Under the pieces are notes generated by a model. It worked only from the letters and a program-made list of their open reading frames with translations. It was not told the DNA's origin and searched no databases. Source: Candidatus Methylomirabilota bacterium (GTDB lineage Bacteria > Methylomirabilota > Methylomirabilia > Methylomirabilales > Methylomirabilaceae). Taken from it: a stretch of 13,261 nt of DNA. The number at the start of each line of letters is the position of its first letter. Within the stretch, counting starts at the first letter, position 1. The stretch covers positions 1 through 13,261 of the forward strand of contig JAGWRQ010000043.1 in NCBI GenBank assembly GCA_028869615.1, written 5' to 3'. Positions 1 through 7,235 of the stretch are shown here, piece by piece. A program made the translations under genes and the position numbers.

Positions 1-1
1 T

Positions 2-160
2 AAGATCAATATTGCTCAGGCTGATATACGCGTGACGGAAGACCGGAAGGGATTAAACACCTTTACGCTTGAGGTAGCCAATTTGAAGCAGCTTCAGTCA
101 GCGATGGGAGCGATCCGCCAGATCGACGGGGTGATGGGAGTAGAGCGCATTCGCGGCTGA
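2..160 (+). CDS. RelA/SpoT-family (p)ppGpp synthetase/hydrolase, C-terminal end (partial)
   Basis: Only the last 52 codons and the TGA stop (158-160) are inside the window; the gene begins upstream. The visible residues look like the C-terminal ACT regulatory domain of long RSH proteins: a beta strand (NIAQADIRV), a strand-helix stretch (NTFTLEVANLKQLQSAMGAI) and the closing IDGVMGVERIRG. RSH enzymes make and/or degrade the alarmone (p)ppGpp, and the ACT domain takes part in sensing and regulation. The catalytic domains are not visible, so synthetase and hydrolase forms cannot be told apart. The gene converges on rpmB with 47 bases between the stops; only a weak 5-bp hairpin followed by an interrupted T-run is present there. 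The family call rests on a short fragment with characteristic spacing of conserved residues. Confidence 0.75.
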   Translation, partial: KINIAQADIRVTEDRKGLNTFTLEVANLKQLQSAMGAIRQIDGVMGVERIRG

Positions 161-207
161 CCAAGATCAGCCATGAGCTAATGATTACCAGTTAATGGCG
201 CTTTTGT

Positions 208-411
208 TTATCCGGCCTTCTGGACGCGCCCGGATCGCAGACAGCGAGTGCAGAGTGCCATGTAGCGGCGAGTGCCGTTCATGACAATGTGATGACGCGA
301 GATATTAATCTGCTGACGGCGCTTACTGACGTTGTGGGCATGGCTGACCTGACTGCTTACTCGCGGACCTCGTCCGCACATTTCACATTGACTGGCATGC
401 GTGATCGGCAT
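208..411 (-). CDS. rpmB: 50S ribosomal protein L28
   Basis: This 67-residue protein has the L28 pattern: QCEMCGRGPR near the N-terminus, QVSHAHNVSKRR at about 21-32, and CTRCLRSGRVQK at the C-terminus. L28 is a small structural protein of the large ribosomal subunit. Cys9/Cys12 and Cys54/Cys57 form two CxxC pairs, so this is the zinc-binding (C+) form. The minus-strand frame stays open to an ATG at 528, but that adds 39 residues unlike L28. The internal ATG at 411 is preferred because GGAGGT (418-423) lies six bases upstream and the length then fits the family. It is transcribed opposite to its neighbours, from a strong promoter at 466-494, and converges on the relA/spoT end. Confidence 0.95.
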   Translation of the reverse strand: MPITHASQCEMCGRGPRVSSQVSHAHNVSKRRQQINISRHHIVMNGTRRYMALCTRCLRSGRVQKAG

Positions 412-417
412 TGAAGC

Positions 418-423
418 ACCTCC
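418..423 (-). promoter_or_regulatory. Ribosome binding site that fixes the rpmB start
   Basis: On the minus strand this reads GGAGGT, a perfect Shine-Dalgarno core, six bases before the ATG at 411. No comparable site precedes the upstream in-frame ATG at 528. The site therefore decides for the 67-residue L28 over the 106-residue reading. Confidence 0.85.
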
Positions 424-465
424 GATGGTTGGTGACCACTGAATGATTATTCGCAACGACCAATA

Positions 466-494
466 ATTATACTGCGACCACGAAGTAAAATCAA
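466..494 (-). promoter_or_regulatory. Sigma70-type promoter of rpmB
   Basis: Read on the minus strand, a -35 of TTGATT (489-494) is followed after exactly 17 bases by a perfect -10 TATAAT (466-471). Transcription would start near 458-460, giving a leader of roughly 45-50 bases before rpmB. The -10 overlaps a plus-strand TATACT (468-473) that could serve rsmD, so the divergent genes may share this stretch. The rsmD side has no good -35. Confidence 0.8.
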
Positions 495-526
495 GCGCAG
501 ACGCACACATCTGCTTCATACGACTC

Positions 527-1084
527 ATGAGGGTGATCGGCGGCCTCGCCAGGGGGCGACGGATTCTGGCTCCTCGCGGAAGAAGGACGAGGCCGACCTC
601 GGACTATCTGCGGGAGGTCCTCTTTAACCTGCTAGCGCAACAGGTGGAGGGTAAGACGTTTCTCGACCTGTACGCGGGGACCGGAGCGGTGGGAATCGAA
701 GCCTTGAGCCGTGGCGTGGCGGCGGCGGTCTTCGTTGAGCACAATCGGTTGGCCCTGGCGATGCTGTACCGAAATCTCGAAATGTCGGGGTTTCGTAACC
801 GGGCTGAGGTAGTTCCGACAGAGGTTTTTCGGTACCTGCGCCGGGCGGCCTATGGATCACGACGATTCGATCTGATCTTTCTGGATCCGCCCTATCTGCA
901 CACCAATGCGGGGGTGGTCATTGGTCTGATCGCTTCGACGGAACTCCTTGCGCCGAACGGCATGGTGATTCTGGAACGATCTACGAAGGCCATCCCGGTC
1001 CAGGTCCCTGCGGGGCTGGCGCTCATTCGCGAGGTCCGGCATGGGGACGCAGCTCTTCAGCTCTATCGACGGGAGGCAACGTGA
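527..1084 (+). CDS. rsmD: 16S rRNA (guanine(966)-N(2))-methyltransferase RsmD
   Basis: This 185-residue protein is of usual RsmD length and begins with the family signature MRVIGGLARGRRI, followed by TRPTSDYLREVLFN (about 21-34). The SAM-binding motif I is FLDLYAGTGAVGIEALSRG (45-63), and the N6/N2-methyltransferase motif DPPY is at 120-123. Known members methylate N2 of G966 in 16S rRNA during 30S assembly, using SAM, in the cytosol. The ATG at 527 is chosen because the protein starts there in family register, although no strong Shine-Dalgarno precedes it. The TGA overlaps the GTG start of coaD by four bases, a translationally coupled rsmD-coaD pair that is common in bacteria. Confidence 0.95.
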   Translation: MRVIGGLARGRRILAPRGRRTRPTSDYLREVLFNLLAQQVEGKTFLDLYAGTGAVGIEALSRGVAAAVFVEHNRLALAMLYRNLEMSGFRNRAEVVPTEVFRYLRRAAYGSRRFDLIFLDPPYLHTNAGVVIGLIASTELLAPNGMVILERSTKAIPVQVPAGLALIREVRHGDAALQLYRREAT

Positions 1085-1566
1085 CGACGCTGGCCATCTA
1101 CGCCGGGACCTTCGATCCGTTTACCTTCGGTCACATCGATATCGCCAGGCGGGCCCATCGCCTTTTTTCCCGCCTTATTATCGCTGTGAGCACCAATCCG
1201 GAGAAAGCCGCGCTGTTCAGCCTTGCGGAGCGGCAGCGGATCATTCGGGACGCCGTCAGGGGTATGCGAGGCGTCTCTATCGACTCCTTTGACGGTCTGC
1301 TGGTGGATTATATGCGTCGAAGAGGAGCGCGCGTTGTCATCCGTGGCCTTCGCGCCCTCTCCGACTTCGAATACGAATTCCAGATGGCGCTGATGAATCG
1401 AAAGCTCAACGAAGAGGTCGAGACGGTATTCCTTATGCCCCACGAGCGGTATTCCTACCTCAGCTCGCGACTGGTCAAAGAGATCGCCCTGCTTGGGGGG
1501 GACGTATCCCAATTCGTCACGCCGATGGTCGAAAGGATGCTTAAGGAGCGGATTGCGTCGCGTTAG
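1081..1566 (+). CDS. coaD: Phosphopantetheine adenylyltransferase (CoaD)
   Basis: This 161-residue protein matches the bacterial PPAT family in length and motifs. YAGTFDPFTFGHIDI (8-22) contains the nucleotidyltransferase (T/H)xGH motif, RGLRALSDFEYEFQMALMNR is the central substrate-binding region, and YLSSRLVKEIA is the ISSxxVKE-type motif near the C-terminus. It transfers AMP from ATP to 4'-phosphopantetheine to give dephospho-CoA, the penultimate step of CoA synthesis. The GTG start overlaps the rsmD stop (GTGA), with GGGAGG a few bases upstream, which suggests translational coupling. Nothing odd is visible. Confidence 0.96.
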   Translation: MTTLAIYAGTFDPFTFGHIDIARRAHRLFSRLIIAVSTNPEKAALFSLAERQRIIRDAVRGMRGVSIDSFDGLLVDYMRRRGARVVIRGLRALSDFEYEFQMALMNRKLNEEVETVFLMPHERYSYLSSRLVKEIALLGGDVSQFVTPMVERMLKERIASR

Positions 1567-1606
1567 GGAGCAGAACGGAGACAAGGACAATACGGAGATC
1601 AGAACA

Positions 1607-2809
1607 ATGACGGTGAATCTGTCAAATCGAGCGAGAAATACCAGCCCTTCTGCCACGCTGGCCATGGCTGCTATCGCGAAGCAGATGAAGGCGGATGGGA
1701 TTGATGTTGTTGACTTTGGGCTCGGAGAGCCGGATTTTGAGACGCCGGCTCACGTCAAGGAAGCGGCTATTACCGCCATTCGGGAGGGGTTCACAAAATA
1801 CACGGCTGCCGGCGGCATCGACGAATTGAAACAGGCGATTGTCACCAAGCTGAAGCGCGATAATGGCCTCTCCTATAATCCGGCAGAGGTGATTGTGTCG
1901 TGCGGTTCGAAACACTCATTATTCAATATCGCTGAGGCGCTGTTTGAGCCGGGAGACGAGGTGATCGTCCCGGCCCCTTACTGGGTCACCTATACGGAAC
2001 AGATCCGCCTCGTCGATGCGCGACCGGTTATTGTGCAGACGCGAGAAGAGGATGGGTTCCACCTGACCCGGGGTCTGCTGGAATCGGCTATTACACCGAA
2101 GACCAAGGCGATCCTGCTCAATAGTCCCTGCAACCCGACCGGCGCCATGATCCCGCCGGAACAACTGAGGGCAATCGCCGCGCTGGCGGTGGAGCGAGAC
2201 CTGTTGGTGATTTCAGACGAGGCGTACGAAGCGCTGACCTATAACGGACATGCCCATGTGAGCATTGCCTCGCTCGATGAGGAGGTGAAAAGGCGAACGA
2301 TTCTTGTCAATAGCGTCTCCAAGGCGTATGCGATGACCGGTTGGCGGATTGGATACGCGGCAGGACCGGCGGAGATCATCAAGGCGATGGGCGCCATCCA
2401 AAGTCAGGTCACGTCGAACCCGACCTCGATCGCGCAGAAGGCCGCGGTCGCCGCCTTGCTCGGCCCGCATGACGATCTCCGCGCCATGGTAGTCGAATTC
2501 GATCGGCGGCGGAAGTATCTCCTTGGTCGGCTGAATGCCATCCCAGGCATTACATGTACGAACCCTGAAGGCGCGTTCTATCTGTTTCCCAACTTTTCCA
2601 GCTTCTACGGAGCGGTAGCCAATAGCCGCCCTATTCGAAACTCCGCCGAGATGGCAGCCTACCTCTTGCAGACAGCCCATGTGGTATCGGTCCCGGGGAG
2701 CGAATTCGGAAGCGATGCGCATCTTCGCCTGTCGTACGCGACACCGATGGAGAGTATCAGTACAGGCGCAGAGCGGATCGAGCGCGCCCTCAGCGTGCTG
2801 CGCGACTGA
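1607..2809 (+). CDS. Class I PLP-dependent aminotransferase (aspartate/prephenate aminotransferase type)
   Basis: This 400-residue protein has the fold-type I, class I aminotransferase layout of subgroup Ib aspartate aminotransferases. FGLGEPDFETP is at 37-47, the cofactor-contacting NSPCNPTGA at 172-180, SDEAYE at 203-208, the PLP Schiff-base lysine at about Lys239 within SVSKAYAMTGWRIGY, and the substrate-carboxylate arginine at about Arg374 in RLSYA. It would move the amino group of aspartate to 2-oxoglutarate; some members also act on prephenate in Phe/Tyr synthesis. The frame opens at 1493, but that would overlap coaD by 74 bases. The ATG at 1607 fits the family N-terminus and has a weak GGAG upstream. 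miaB follows two bases after the stop. aspC is a possible symbol, but prephenate specificity cannot be excluded. Confidence 0.9.
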   Translation: MTVNLSNRARNTSPSATLAMAAIAKQMKADGIDVVDFGLGEPDFETPAHVKEAAITAIREGFTKYTAAGGIDELKQAIVTKLKRDNGLSYNPAEVIVSCGSKHSLFNIAEALFEPGDEVIVPAPYWVTYTEQIRLVDARPVIVQTREEDGFHLTRGLLESAITPKTKAILLNSPCNPTGAMIPPEQLRAIAALAVERDLLVISDEAYEALTYNGHAHVSIASLDEEVKRRTILVNSVSKAYAMTGWRIGYAAGPAEIIKAMGAIQSQVTSNPTSIAQKAAVAALLGPHDDLRAMVVEFDRRRKYLLGRLNAIPGITCTNPEGAFYLFPNFSSFYGAVANSRPIRNSAEMAAYLLQTAHVVSVPGSEFGSDAHLRLSYATPMESISTGAERIERALSVLRD

Positions 2810-2811
2810 CA

Positions 2812-4131
2812 ATGCCAAAACTGAAGCTGATTACCTACGGCTGTCAGGCCAACGACCTCGATTCGGAGCGGATCACCGGACTGCTGCTCCGTGAGGGGTA
2901 CACCTTCACCGACCGGGAGGAGGAGGCCGACCTGATTCTTCTTAATACCTGCGCGATCCGCGAGAAGGCGGAGCACAAGGTTTACAGTCGTCTCGGATCC
3001 TTCCAGGCGCTGAAACGCCAGCGAACCGGATTGAAGATCGGCATCTGTGGGTGCGTCGCTCAACAGGAAGGACAGGCGCTGCTCAACCGTTTTCCGTACC
3101 TGGACTTTGTGGTCGGCCCCGGACAGCTCACGGCCATTCCGCCGTTACTTCAAGCCGGGGTTACGAGAGGGCTTGCGACGGCGAGAGCAGCCGGCTACTC
3201 CTACCCGGTGAACGCGCCGGTTCAGCGCCGCAGCAGCATCAGGGCCTGGGTCAGCATCATGGAGGGGTGCGACCGTTTCTGTACCTTTTGTGTGGTCCCT
3301 TTCACTCGGGGTCGCGAACGCAGCCGACCCTCTCAGGACATTATAGAGGAGATTCGTGGACTCAAGCGGCAAGGATATCGCGAGGTCACGCTACTGGGAC
3401 AAACCGTCAACTCCTATGGGAGGAAGCTGACGCCTCCGATCACCTTTGTGGAACTGCTCCGCCGAATCGACCAACTTGTGGGCGATCGCATGCGGATCCG
3501 ATTTACGAGCCCGCATCCCAGCGACGTGACCCACGAGCTGGCAACGGCCATCGCGGAGCTCCCGAGTCTATGCGAACAGATCCATCTGCCCGTTCAATCG
3601 GGCTCCGATCGAATCCTGCATCGAATGAAGCGCGGCTATGATCGGGAGGAGTTCCTGGAGAAGGTTGCACTGCTGCGCGCCAAGGCGCCCGAGATCGCTA
3701 TTACGACGGACATTATTGTCGGGTTTCCCGGCGAGACGGAAGAGGACTTCCAGACAACTCTGGATTTGATGCAGGAGGTCTTGTTCGACGGCGCCTTCAT
3801 TTTCAAGTATTCGCCGAGATCCCGCACAGAGGCTGAGCGGATGCCCGATCAGCTTTCTGAGGAGGTAAAAGGCCGGTGGTTGGAGCAGGCGCTTGCGCTC
3901 CTGAACCGGCTGTCGCTTGAACGCAACCGTGCGTACCTCGGCCGAACAGTGGAAGTACTGGTAAATCGCGAGGATGCCAAGGGTGACGCCATTCGCCATG
4001 CCGGTCGGACCAGGCAGAATAAGATTGTCCATTTTACGGGTGAAGGAGTAGAGGACGGCGGCGTTGTGGCTGTGGCAATCACAGAGGCTACCCCCCTGTA
4101 CTTACAAGGCGAGTTGGTGTGTCCGCAATAG
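2812..4131 (+). CDS. miaB: tRNA-2-methylthio-N6-dimethylallyladenosine synthase MiaB
   Basis: This 439-residue protein shows the three methylthiotransferase domains. The N-terminal UPF0004 domain carries cluster-ligand cysteines Cys11 (YGCQAND), Cys47 (NTCAIRE) and Cys81 (GCVAQ). The radical SAM domain has CxxxCxxC (Cys153, 157, 160) in EGCDRFCTFCVVPFTRGRE, followed by LLGQTVNSYG. The C-terminal TRAM RNA-binding domain lies at about 375-437. Both 4Fe-4S sites are therefore intact. MiaB adds a methylthio group to C2 of i6A37 in tRNAs that read UNN codons. The NTCAIREKAE, VVGP and GQTVNSYG segments favour MiaB over RimO or MtaB. The ATG comes two bases after the aminotransferase stop, which suggests a shared transcript. 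Confidence 0.95.
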   Translation: MPKLKLITYGCQANDLDSERITGLLLREGYTFTDREEEADLILLNTCAIREKAEHKVYSRLGSFQALKRQRTGLKIGICGCVAQQEGQALLNRFPYLDFVVGPGQLTAIPPLLQAGVTRGLATARAAGYSYPVNAPVQRRSSIRAWVSIMEGCDRFCTFCVVPFTRGRERSRPSQDIIEEIRGLKRQGYREVTLLGQTVNSYGRKLTPPITFVELLRRIDQLVGDRMRIRFTSPHPSDVTHELATAIAELPSLCEQIHLPVQSGSDRILHRMKRGYDREEFLEKVALLRAKAPEIAITTDIIVGFPGETEEDFQTTLDLMQEVLFDGAFIFKYSPRSRTEAERMPDQLSEEVKGRWLEQALALLNRLSLERNRAYLGRTVEVLVNREDAKGDAIRHAGRTRQNKIVHFTGEGVEDGGVVAVAITEATPLYLQGELVCPQ

Positions 4132-4220
4132 TTGAATCGCAAAAAAGATGCTCGTAGCTCGATCAATATATCAGACAAACAACCATCCGAACACGCACGG
4201 GGTGTCATTGCAAGAGGAAC

Positions 4221-4769
4221 GTGGTGCTGAAACATTGTGTCCTCCTCGATGAAAAGACCATTGCGGCACGAGTGGACGAGCTCGCGCGCGCGATTGCCCA
4301 GGACCTGCCGGAGCCGACACCGGTCCTGATCGGCCTGCTCACCGGCGCGTTCGTCTTCCTCGCCGACTTGGTGCGGGCGCTTGGACGCCTGGGGATAGAG
4401 CCGCAGGTGGACCTGATGGCCGTCTCGCACTACGGGCCGTTAGTGACCTCCAGTGGCCTAGTACAGCTCCATAAGGACAGCGCATTGGATCTCAACGGGC
4501 GGGCCGTGCTGCTGGTGGATGACATTCTGGATTCGGGACGGACGCTCAGCATGGTCCGCGCGCACCTGGCCGCCAGGAACCCACGCTGGCTGCGCACCTG
4601 CGTTCTCCTGGACAAGCCGAGTCGACGGCAGGTGACGATCAGCGCAGACTACGTCGGCTTTGAGGTACCCGATGTCTGGATGATCGGCTACGGCATGGAT
4701 GCGCATGGCGAGGGGCGGGGACTCCCGTATGTGGCCTCGGTCGAGGCTCCACAGCGAGTAAGAACGTAA
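4221..4769 (+). CDS. hpt: Hypoxanthine phosphoribosyltransferase
   Basis: This is a 182-residue type I phosphoribosyltransferase. The PRPP-binding loop LLVDDILDSGRTLS lies at 97-110, the GLLTGAFVFLADLVR segment at 38-52, and VSHYG at 68-72 matches the HPRT VSSYG element. The C-terminal VGFEVPDVWMIGYGMD (145-160) and GLPYVASV are the hood and base-recognition segments of the HPRT family. It salvages hypoxanthine (and often guanine) to IMP/GMP with PRPP. Two tandem GTG codons (4221 and 4224) could start it; AGAGGAAC lies just upstream and spaces slightly better to the second. Eighty-nine bases separate it from miaB, with no convincing promoter or terminator seen there. apt at 11324 supplies the adenine branch. 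Confidence 0.92.
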   Translation: MVLKHCVLLDEKTIAARVDELARAIAQDLPEPTPVLIGLLTGAFVFLADLVRALGRLGIEPQVDLMAVSHYGPLVTSSGLVQLHKDSALDLNGRAVLLVDDILDSGRTLSMVRAHLAARNPRWLRTCVLLDKPSRRQVTISADYVGFEVPDVWMIGYGMDAHGEGRGLPYVASVEAPQRVRT

Positions 4770-4786
4770 GTCGAACGTCAAAGTCG

Positions 4787-5578
4787 ATGAAGAGAGAAAC
4801 GCGCCGTCGCCTGCTGGTGAAGGAGGATCTGATCTACGGGCCTCTGCTGTCCCGTCGGCTGGGCCGCTCGCTGGGCGTGAATCTGCTTGGGGCCGGCGCG
4901 AAGCTCTGTTCCTTCAACTGTCGTTACTGTCAGTGCGGCTGGACGGCGCATCCGATCCTGAAGGCCACTGAGCCGATGGCGGACTTGCCGTCAGGAGAGA
5001 AGATTGCCGATGCCTTAGGGACGAGGCTTCAGCAACTGTGCCGCGAGCAGATCCCCATTGACGCCATCACCTTCTCCGGCAACGGCGAGCCGACGCTCCA
5101 TCCGGACTTGCAGGCAATTGTCAAGGCTGCCTCGGCACTGCGGGATACCTATGTACCTCACGCCAAGCTGGCCATCCTGTCGAATAGCTCTACTGTCCAT
5201 TGGCCTGAGGTGCGGGTCGCGCTGCAGGGGATCGATCTCAAGTTAATGAAGTTGGACGCCGGAAGCGACACCCTCGTACGTCGGATCAATTTGCCGGCTA
5301 AAGGGTGGGACTTCGCCACGATGGTCCAGGGATTAGCGAAGCTCGATGGTGTGCTGCTGCAAGCAATGTTCGTATGGGGGAAAGTGGCCAATACGGCTCC
5401 GTTGGCGATCCGCGAGTGGTCCGACCAAGTTGCCGAGATCCGCCCGCGTGGTGTCCACATCTACACGCTCGACCGGGTACCGGCCGACCCCGGCTTGACG
5501 CCGGTGTCCCGGGGAGTACTCGAGTCGATTGCCCGGTATGCGCGACGACGCGCCCATGTCCCAGTTGAGGTCTACTGA
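4787..5578 (+). CDS. Radical SAM protein of the TYW1-like/COG0731 group
   Basis: This is a 263-residue protein with a radical SAM CxxxCxxC motif at Cys41, Cys45 and Cys48 (LCSFNCRYCQC) and an extra Cys50. FSGNGEPTLHP (96-106), the SAM-contacting stretch typical of TYW1-like proteins, follows. The N-terminus IYGPLLSRRLGRSLGVNLL matches the opening of this group. Characterised archaeal and eukaryotic relatives build the tricyclic wyosine base at tRNA-Phe position 37. The bacterial short forms have no firm function that I can name, and the flavodoxin part of eukaryotic TYW1 is absent. The ATG at 4787 has no clear Shine-Dalgarno; it follows hpt by 17 bases. The 3' end overlaps the next gene. The family call is firm, the substrate unknown. 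Confidence 0.8.
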   Translation: MKRETRRRLLVKEDLIYGPLLSRRLGRSLGVNLLGAGAKLCSFNCRYCQCGWTAHPILKATEPMADLPSGEKIADALGTRLQQLCREQIPIDAITFSGNGEPTLHPDLQAIVKAASALRDTYVPHAKLAILSNSSTVHWPEVRVALQGIDLKLMKLDAGSDTLVRRINLPAKGWDFATMVQGLAKLDGVLLQAMFVWGKVANTAPLAIREWSDQVAEIRPRGVHIYTLDRVPADPGLTPVSRGVLESIARYARRRAHVPVEVY

Positions 5579-7205
5579 GGTAGTCGGTGGTCGCCGAGCT
5601 TGGCGATGGCTGCTTGGGCTCCCCGGGCTTGCCCTGTTCGGTCTGGCCGACTCAGCCTACCTGCTTTGGCAGCATCGCACGGCGCGAATGGCCTTCTGTC
5701 TTGCCGGGGGATGCGACGTCGTCAACCAAGGAGAATACTCTGAGATCAACGGAATTCCCCTGGCCGCTTTCGGTGTCGGGGCATATCTACTGCTGCTTGT
5801 CCTCTCGATCATGGCCGTAACACTTGATAGTCGCCGTACGCTGGGGATGATAGTCGCGATCGCGGGAATCGGCGTGGCGGTGTCGGCGTGGCTGATCTAT
5901 CTGCAGGTCGCGGTGATCGAATCGATCTGCGTGTGGTGCGTCCTCTCGGCCCTCACAATGACGTCGCTCTTTACCCTGAGCCTGAGCGCGTTTCTCATGA
6001 TACGACCTCTGGAGCTGTCGGAACCGACCAACCAGACGCAAATGCCGCAAAGTCAAACAAAGGTGTTACGATATGCCTTCAGGTTTCCGCTGATGGCGTT
6101 AGGGATGCTCGCCCTGCTTGCCGCAATGCTGGGAGGGCTCTTTCGCCTGGGCTGGGACTGGTCGGCCGTACCGTCGACGTTGCCCGCCGTGCATGGTCCC
6201 CTGATGGTTTCCGGCTTCCTGGGCACGCTCATCGGCCTGGAACGGGCCGTGGCGATGGGGAAGTGGTGGCCTGCTGTCGGGCCTCTGTCCACTGGGGTGG
6301 GCACCCTTGTCCTGATTACAGGTGTACCCGGTGTAGTGGGCCCGGCATTGATGACCTTTGGCAGCCTTGCATTGGTTATCACGTTTGTCCATCTCATTCG
6401 CGGGCAGCCGGCCCTGTTTACCGTCACGATGGGGTTGGGGGCGCTTGCCTGGCTGACAGGCAACACCCTTTGGTTGAGCGGGTGGCCGGTTGTCAACGTG
6501 GTAAGCTGGTGGGCCGCTTTTCTGATCCTCACTATTGCAGGAGAACGACTGGAGTTGAGTCGCTTTCTCCCTCTTGCTCAACGACATCGATTCTCGTTTC
6601 TGGCTGCCGCTGGTCTTTTCGCGGCTGGGCTCCTTCTCGCCGGGATGACCTTCGACATCGGAACGCGCTTAAGCGGGCTGGGTCTTGTCGCGCTGAGCGC
6701 GTGGTTGCTGCGCCACGATATGGCACGACATTCGGTACAGAAGGCAGGACTCCACCGATTCGTCGCGCTGAGTCTGCTTGCAGGCTACGTGTGGCTCATG
6801 GTGGCGGGACTGCTTACCGTAAGCCTTGGCGGAGTGGCGGCCGGATTACACCACGATGCGACCCTGCACGCGATCCACGAGCATAGCGGACCGGACGGCT
6901 ATGATGCGACCCTGCACGCCATATTCGTAGGCTTCGTGTTCTCTATGATCATCGGGCACGCCCCGATCATCTTCCCATCTGTGCTGGGAATTTCTTTACC
7001 GTTTCGCCCAGCCTTCTACAGCCATCTCATCTTGCTCCATCTTTCGCTCGCGCTGCGAGTGGTAGGGGATATAACGGCGTGGTGGCCGGGGAGGTTGGGG
7101 GGCGGACTGCTCAATGTTGTTGCCGTGCTGCTCTTCCTGGGCAATATGGCGTTGTCCGCTGCGCAGGGAAAACGGTCTGTCGCCTTGGTGGATGCAGGGC
7201 GGTAA
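5556..7205 (+). CDS. VKOR domain fused to NnrS-like polytopic membrane domain
   Basis: This is a roughly 549-residue integral membrane protein. Residues about 18-150 form a vitamin K epoxide reductase domain with four helices. Its loop cysteines are Cys48 and Cys53 (AFCLAGGCDVVNQGEYS), and its active-site pair is Cys125/Cys128 (ICVWCVLSA). A short polar linker (about 152-172) leads to eight or more further helices holding HGPLMVSGFLGTLIGLERAVA (His213), a second ER motif (Glu330), and LHAIFVGFVFSMIIGHAPIIFP (His454, His468), which resembles NnrS-type proteins. VKOR homologues pass electrons from thiols to quinone; NnrS proteins bind heme/copper and counter NO stress. The start is uncertain: TTG 5529, ATG 5538 and ATG 5556 all overlap the radical SAM gene. 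A 48-base internal duplication lies near 6855-6919. The VKOR call is firm; the NnrS-like call is moderate. Confidence 0.7.
   Translation: MSQLRSTEVVGGRRAWRWLLGLPGLALFGLADSAYLLWQHRTARMAFCLAGGCDVVNQGEYSEINGIPLAAFGVGAYLLLLVLSIMAVTLDSRRTLGMIVAIAGIGVAVSAWLIYLQVAVIESICVWCVLSALTMTSLFTLSLSAFLMIRPLELSEPTNQTQMPQSQTKVLRYAFRFPLMALGMLALLAAMLGGLFRLGWDWSAVPSTLPAVHGPLMVSGFLGTLIGLERAVAMGKWWPAVGPLSTGVGTLVLITGVPGVVGPALMTFGSLALVITFVHLIRGQPALFTVTMGLGALAWLTGNTLWLSGWPVVNVVSWWAAFLILTIAGERLELSRFLPLAQRHRFSFLAAAGLFAAGLLLAGMTFDIGTRLSGLGLVALSAWLLRHDMARHSVQKAGLHRFVALSLLAGYVWLMVAGLLTVSLGGVAAGLHHDATLHAIHEHSGPDGYDATLHAIFVGFVFSMIIGHAPIIFPSVLGISLPFRPAFYSHLILLHLSLALRVVGDITAWWPGRLGGGLLNVVAVLLFLGNMALSAAQGKRSVALVDAGR
6855..6919 (+). 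repeat. 17-base direct repeat giving a 48-base in-frame duplication
   Basis: The 17 bases GATGCGACCCTGCACGC occur exactly at 6855-6871 and 6903-6919, a period of 48 bases, which keeps frame. In the protein this repeats DATLHAI 16 residues apart and adds a His-rich loop segment (HEHSGPDGY between copies) just before the last conserved helix of the NnrS-like domain. Confidence 0.9.
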
Positions 7206-7235
7206 GCGGGGTGAGGATCAGAAAAGGGATACCCC

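Noticed and set aside
170..209. Possible terminator between the relA/spoT end and rpmB
   Set aside because: Only a 5-bp stem (GCCAT/ATGGC) with a 20-base loop and an interrupted T-run; too weak to call.
412..528. N-terminal extension of L28 to the ATG at 528
   Set aside because: The extra 39 residues do not resemble L28, the stretch contains the rpmB promoter, and GGAGGT marks the ATG at 411.
1063..1665. 200-codon minus-strand frame over coaD
   Set aside because: It is antisense to a certain gene (coaD) with conserved motifs, and shows no family signature of its own.
2213..2818. 201-codon minus-strand frame over the aminotransferase
   Set aside because: It is a complementary-strand shadow of a well-supported PLP enzyme, with a composition typical of antisense reading.
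4132..4220. Promoter or small RNA in the miaB-hpt gap
   Set aside because: A TATATC stretch is present but no -35 fits at normal spacing, and no hairpin or RNA motif is seen.
5888..6886. Long plus-strand open frame of 332 codons inside the VKOR-NnrS gene
   Set aside because: It is rich in Arg, Gly, Ser and Cys with no fold signal, and lies out of frame within a gene with clear VKOR and membrane features; it is a GC-driven shadow.
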